The notes under the pieces are model-generated. The model did no database searches, was not told the DNA's origin, and saw only the letters and a program-made list of their open reading frames with translations. 64,000 bases of DNA. Origin: Bacteroidales bacterium (GTDB taxonomy: Bacteria; Bacteroidota; Bacteroidia; Bacteroidales; P3). How positions within the stretch are numbered: the first letter of the stretch is position 1; every line of letters starts with the position of its first letter. The position numbers and the translations under genes are program-made. The stretch is taken from contig JAFXXI010000006.1 of the NCBI GenBank assembly GCA_017542345.1, positions 1 to 64,000 on the forward strand, read 5' to 3'. Of the stretch, positions 60,694 through 64,000 are shown piece by piece.

Positions 60694-62271
60694 CTAAACT
60701 TTTTTCTCTATCAGGTCCAGACTGTAGTGAAGCCCAACGTTTTCCCGACGTGCGCGGGCCATCTTGATGATGAGATAGGCGCAGGCGATGAGGTTGCGCA
60801 GCTCGCTGAGCGGCTCGGTGAGCACACTGCGGTTGTAGAGATCCTCGGTCTCGCGGAAGATGAGGTTCAGGCGGTCGAAGGCGCGCTGCAGGCGCAAGTC
60901 GCTGCGCACAATGCCGACGTAGTTCCACATGATTTCCTGCAACTCTTTCTTCGTCTGGGTGATGAGCACCATCTCCTCGTTCAGTACCATGCCCTCGGCG
61001 TTCCAATCGGGCACCTGACGGTGGGTTGATAAGTCAATCTGCAGATACGTTGATATGGTCGCTTGCGCCGCATTGTGGGCATACACCACTGCCTCGAGCA
61101 GCGAGTTACTGGCCAGGCGGTTGCCGCCATGGAGGCCTGTGCAGCTGCATTCGCCCGCGGCATAGAGGTTGTGGATGGACGACTCGCCGTTGCGGTCTAC
61201 CTTGATTCCGCCGCACTGGTAGTGCGCCGCCGGACGGATGGGTATCATGTCGCGCGTGATGTCAATGCCTATCGAGAGGCACTTGGCGTAGATGGTGGGG
61301 AAGCCCTCGATGAGGTGCTTCTTGCCGATGCCCCGCGCGTCGAGATAGAGGTAATCCTTGCCCGATAGCTTCATCTCGTTGTCGATGGCGCGGGCCACGA
61401 TGTCGCGCGGCGCCAGCGACAGACGGCTGTCGTACTTCTGCATGAACTCCTTGCCGTCGCGGTCTTTCAGTATGGCGCCGGCGCCACGCATAGCCTCGGT
61501 GATGAGGAAGGCGGGCTTTTCGGCGGGGTTGTAAAGGCTGGTGGGGTGGAACTGCATGAACTCCAGATCGGCCAGCACGCCGCGGGCACGGTGCACCATG
61601 GCCACACCGTCGCCCGTCGAGATGACGGGGGTGGTGGTGGTGCTATAGACATTGCCCATGCCGCCCGTAGCCAGCAGGGTGACCCGCGAGAGGTAGGTGT
61701 CAATGCGGTTGGTGTCGCAGTCCAGGGCGTAGACGCCATAGCACTCGATGTTGGGTGTGTGCTTGGTGACGCGCTGCCCCAGGTGGTGCTGCGTGATGAT
61801 GTCGATGGCAAACTGCCGTTCCTTGATTTCGATGTTGGGATGGCGACGGGCAGCCTCCAGCAGGCCGCGCTCTATCTCCTCGCCCGTATTGTCCTTGTGG
61901 TGCAGGATACGGAACTCCGAGTGGCCGCCTTCGCGGTGCAGGTCGAACTTGTCGCCCTTGCGGTCGAGGTCAAAGTTGACGCCATATTGCACCAACTCGC
62001 GGATGCGGTCGGGCGCCTCGCGGATGGTCATCTCCACCACTTCGCGGTTGCAGATGCCGTCGCCCGCCACGAGGGTGTCCTGGATATGCTTGTCAAACGA
62101 GTCGCTGTCATACATCACCGCCGCAATGCCCCCTTGGGCGTAGCGGGTGCTGCCTTCGGCGGCGTCGCCTTTGGTGAGGATGCACACCTTTCCGTAGGGC
62201 GCCACCTTGAGGGCATAACTCAAGCCGGCAATGCCGGAACCCACGACGAGGAAGTCTACTTCAAAACGCAC
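60694..62271 (-). CDS. nadB: L-aspartate oxidase
   Basis: The FAD enzyme that oxidises L-aspartate to iminoaspartate for de novo NAD synthesis (with NadA). The 525-residue length fits. FAD motif VVGSGIAGLS (10-18), the EGSTRYAQGGIAAV segment, EFMQFHPTS and the FAD-closing RLASNSLLEAVVYA are present. The start is GTG at 62269-62271 (MRFEVDFLVVG). It lies upstream of atpE on the same strand; nadA and nadC are not in the window. A 7-bp repeat array (62275-62309) abuts the start. Confidence 0.96.
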   Translation of the reverse strand: MRFEVDFLVVGSGIAGLSYALKVAPYGKVCILTKGDAAEGSTRYAQGGIAAVMYDSDSFDKHIQDTLVAGDGICNREVVEMTIREAPDRIRELVQYGVNFDLDRKGDKFDLHREGGHSEFRILHHKDNTGEEIERGLLEAARRHPNIEIKERQFAIDIITQHHLGQRVTKHTPNIECYGVYALDCDTNRIDTYLSRVTLLATGGMGNVYSTTTTPVISTGDGVAMVHRARGVLADLEFMQFHPTSLYNPAEKPAFLITEAMRGAGAILKDRDGKEFMQKYDSRLSLAPRDIVARAIDNEMKLSGKDYLYLDARGIGKKHLIEGFPTIYAKCLSIGIDITRDMIPIRPAAHYQCGGIKVDRNGESSIHNLYAAGECSCTGLHGGNRLASNSLLEAVVYAHNAAQATISTYLQIDLSTHRQVPDWNAEGMVLNEEMVLITQTKKELQEIMWNYVGIVRSDLRLQRAFDRLNLIFRETEDLYNRSVLTEPLSELRNLIACAYLIIKMARARRENVGLHYSLDLIEKKV

Positions 62272-62274
62272 AGC

Positions 62275-62309
62275 GTTCAGTGTTTAGTGGTTAGTGTTCA
62301 GTGTTCAGT
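62275..62309. repeat. 7-bp GTTCAGT array at the nadB start
   Basis: GTTCAGT, GTTTAGT, GGTTAGT, GTTCAGT, GTTCAGT: five head-to-tail 7-mers that fill the 41-bp gap between the InlB-repeat gene stop and the nadB start. Confidence 0.9.
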
Positions 62310-62312
62310 GCC

Positions 62313-64000
62313 TTAGTGGCGGACGATGAGCTTGCGGGCCACGGTGCCGTCGGGCGTCGTGGCACGGAGGATATAGAGTCCTTCAGGCAGCGAAGCCACC
62401 TCGATATCGAGGCTCTCGCCCTCAGTACGCCACACTGCCAGGCTGCGGCCGTTGATGTCCACCAGCGTCACCTCGGTGCCGGGGACCATGCCCGCGAGGG
62501 TAGCCACGGTGGCAGCCGGGTTGGGGCTGAGGGTCACGCTGGCGCTCTCCACGTCGTCGATGCCGACCGTGCGGGGCACGAAGATGGCTGTATAGGTGGC
62601 GTCGCCCTCCACCGAAATGGTGCGCGGGTTGTTGGTGTTACCGTCGTTCCACTCCTTGAAGTCATATCCGCCATAAGGACGTGCCTTGATGATGGCCGAC
62701 TGGTGTATCAGGAACTGGCCGCCGCCCTCCACGATACCCATGGTGCTGTCGGAACTCAGCACCGTGATGGTGAAGGTCTGCGACTCCACGGTGGCGAAGG
62801 TGGCAGTATAGGTGGCATCGCCCAGCACGGCGATATAGCGCGTGGCGCTCGGATTGCCGTCGTTCCACTGCACGAAGACATAGCCCTCTTTGGCCGTGGC
62901 ACTGATGCTCACCATCGTGCCTGACTCATATTCGCCGCCGCCGCTCACGGTGCCCATCGTGGTGTCCGACGAGAGAACGGTGATGGTGAAGGTGGGCGTC
63001 GGAGGCGTGTTCGAGAAGGTGGCTATGTAGGTGGCGTCCTGCGTCACCGTGATAACGCGTACCGAGTCGGTGACGCCGTCGTTCCAGCGCACAAAGCGGC
63101 AGCCCGCGGCCGACGTAGCCGTCAGGGTCACCTGGCTGCCCTCGAGATAGGTGCCGCCGCCCGTTACCGTACCGAAGTTGGGGTTCGAGCTGAAAGCTGT
63201 GATGACATATTGTTCGAGCACCTCCTCGAAGGTGGCCGTATAGGTGACATCGAAGTTGACCGTCACAACACGCGTGGCGTTGGTGTCGCCGTCCTGCCAC
63301 TGCACGAAGCGGTGGCCCGTGGTGGGCGTGGCGGTGATGGTGACCTGGCTGCCCTCCTGATAGCTGCCGCCACCCGTCACCGTGCCCCAGTCGTCATTGT
63401 TGCTCGTCACCGTAAGGGTGTGGAAGTTGGTGTCGAAGATGGCCGTATAGGTGGCGTTCTGCGTCACCGTAATCTGGCGCATGATGCTGGGATTGCCGTC
63501 CTCCTGCCACTGCACAAAGCGGTAGCCGGGGTTGGAGTTGGCGCGGATGGTGATATGCGTGCCCTCCACATAGGTGCCGCCGCCCGTCACCGTGCCCCAG
63601 TCCGGGTTGTTGCTCACCACCGTGATGGTGTACTGCTGCGGAGGTATCTCCTCGAAGGTAGCCGTATAGGTGGCGTTCTGCGTCACCGTTATTTGACGTA
63701 TATTCTGCGTGTTGCCGTCATGCCACTGCACGAAGCGGTAGCCCGTGCGCGGCGTGGCCACCAGCGTGGCCGTAGCGTTCAGGTTATAGGTGCCGCCGCC
63801 GCTCACCGTGCCCCAGTTCGTGTTGTTGCTCTGCACCGTGATGGTGTACACCGGCTCGAAGATGGCCGTATAGGTGGCGTTCTGCGTCACCGTGACAATG
63901 CGTGTGGCGTTCAGGTCGTTGTCGCTCCAGCGCACAAAGCGGTAGCCCGTGTTGGGCGTAGCCGTCAAAGTGGCCGTAGTGTTTTCATAGTAGGTGCCGC
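62313..64000 (-). CDS. InlB B-repeat T9SS surface protein, 5' end beyond window
   Basis: At least 562 residues of a larger protein whose N-terminus lies right of 64000; the frame is open to the edge (GTYYENTTATL...). It consists of six complete and one partial divergent InlB B-type repeats of about 68-72 residues, each of the form YTITV.SNN..WGTV.GGG.Y...., TGYRFVQW.DG, R.ITVTQ.ATYTA.F. They are followed by a T9SS type A sorting domain (VTLSPNPAATVATL, LVDINGRSLAV, GLYILRATTPDG...RKLIVRH). A surface or secreted protein with bacterial-Ig-like stalk is inferred; no enzymatic domain is visible in the part seen. Confidence 0.9.
   Translation of the reverse strand, partial: GTYYENTTATLTATPNTGYRFVRWSDNDLNATRIVTVTQNATYTAIFEPVYTITVQSNNTNWGTVSGGGTYNLNATATLVATPRTGYRFVQWHDGNTQNIRQITVTQNATYTATFEEIPPQQYTITVVSNNPDWGTVTGGGTYVEGTHITIRANSNPGYRFVQWQEDGNPSIMRQITVTQNATYTAIFDTNFHTLTVTSNNDDWGTVTGGGSYQEGSQVTITATPTTGHRFVQWQDGDTNATRVVTVNFDVTYTATFEEVLEQYVITAFSSNPNFGTVTGGGTYLEGSQVTLTATSAAGCRFVRWNDGVTDSVRVITVTQDATYIATFSNTPPTPTFTITVLSSDTTMGTVSGGGEYESGTMVSISATAKEGYVFVQWNDGNPSATRYIAVLGDATYTATFATVESQTFTITVLSSDSTMGIVEGGGQFLIHQSAIIKARPYGGYDFKEWNDGNTNNPRTISVEGDATYTAIFVPRTVGIDDVESASVTLSPNPAATVATLAGMVPGTEVTLVDINGRSLAVWRTEGESLDIEVASLPEGLYILRATTPDGTVARKLIVRH

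Overview
The window reads as chromosomal DNA of a GC-rich member of the Bacteroidales (phylum Bacteroidota), most likely an uncultured gut or rumen-type lineage. The evidence is consistent: promoters of the TTTG-N19/20-TAnnTTTGC type, almost no Shine-Dalgarno sequences, many lipoproteins and families confined to Bacteroidota (DUF4270, DUF4296, DUF3078, a GT5-only glycogen/starch synthase, the small methylmalonyl-CoA mutase subunit), and type IX secretion (T9SS) C-terminal sorting domains on several large secreted proteins. No phage, plasmid, insertion sequence, CRISPR array or integrase is visible; this is an ordinary chromosome backbone with an unusually repeat-rich set of gene junctions.

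Layout. 1-2858 (minus): ruvB, a YD-like secreted protein and hutI (cut by the window edge). 3179-5305 (plus): a tandem universal stress protein and a YhiN-type flavoprotein. 5353-11299 (minus): an ABC-F ATPase, TonB and an AddA-like helicase-nuclease. 11691-16556 (plus): mutA, an LptF/G permease, sufE, a SufT-like protein and a DppC-like permease. 16669-19637: small lipoproteins on both strands, then a tRNA-Val. 19933-25257 (minus): sufC, sufD, a TPR/PD40/OmpA-like envelope protein and an MsbA-like exporter. 25377-27810: a DUF62 SAM hydrolase, a DUF3078 protein and recX. 28282-33933: GT5 glycogen synthase domain, DUF4270, a MORN-repeat protein, maf, and convergent recQ. 33934-50082 (minus): a T9SS type-B secreted protein, rpsA and a 3,593-residue fibronectin-type-III adhesin-like protein. 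50441-56110 (minus): an MFS sugar transporter and two C10 (streptopain-like) proteases. 56180-62271 (minus): nadB and a partial F-type ATP synthase operon (E-F-lipoprotein-H-A-G). 62313-64000 (minus): the 3' end of an InlB-B-repeat T9SS protein.

How the genes fit together. Three themes recur: Fe-S cluster assembly split between two loci (sufE/sufT-like and sufC/sufD, without sufB or sufS); surface biology dependent on T9SS (giant fn3 protein, two C10 proteases, CHU_C protein, InlB-repeat protein, PorE-like lipidless envelope protein); and core energy and DNA-repair functions (ATP synthase, nadB, ruvB, recQ, recX, addA-like).

The most unusual feature is non-coding. At least four intergenic regions (about 2956-3095, 11420-11505, 28009-28202, 50276-50409) are built from degenerate 11-bp units. 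They often switch from C-rich to G-rich or form inverted arms, always with the G-rich strand in the sense of the following gene and placed just upstream of its promoter or start. Other junctions carry arrays with 7-, 9- or 10-bp units, one of which lies inside a coding sequence. I do not recognise this family; it is my best candidate for something undescribed.
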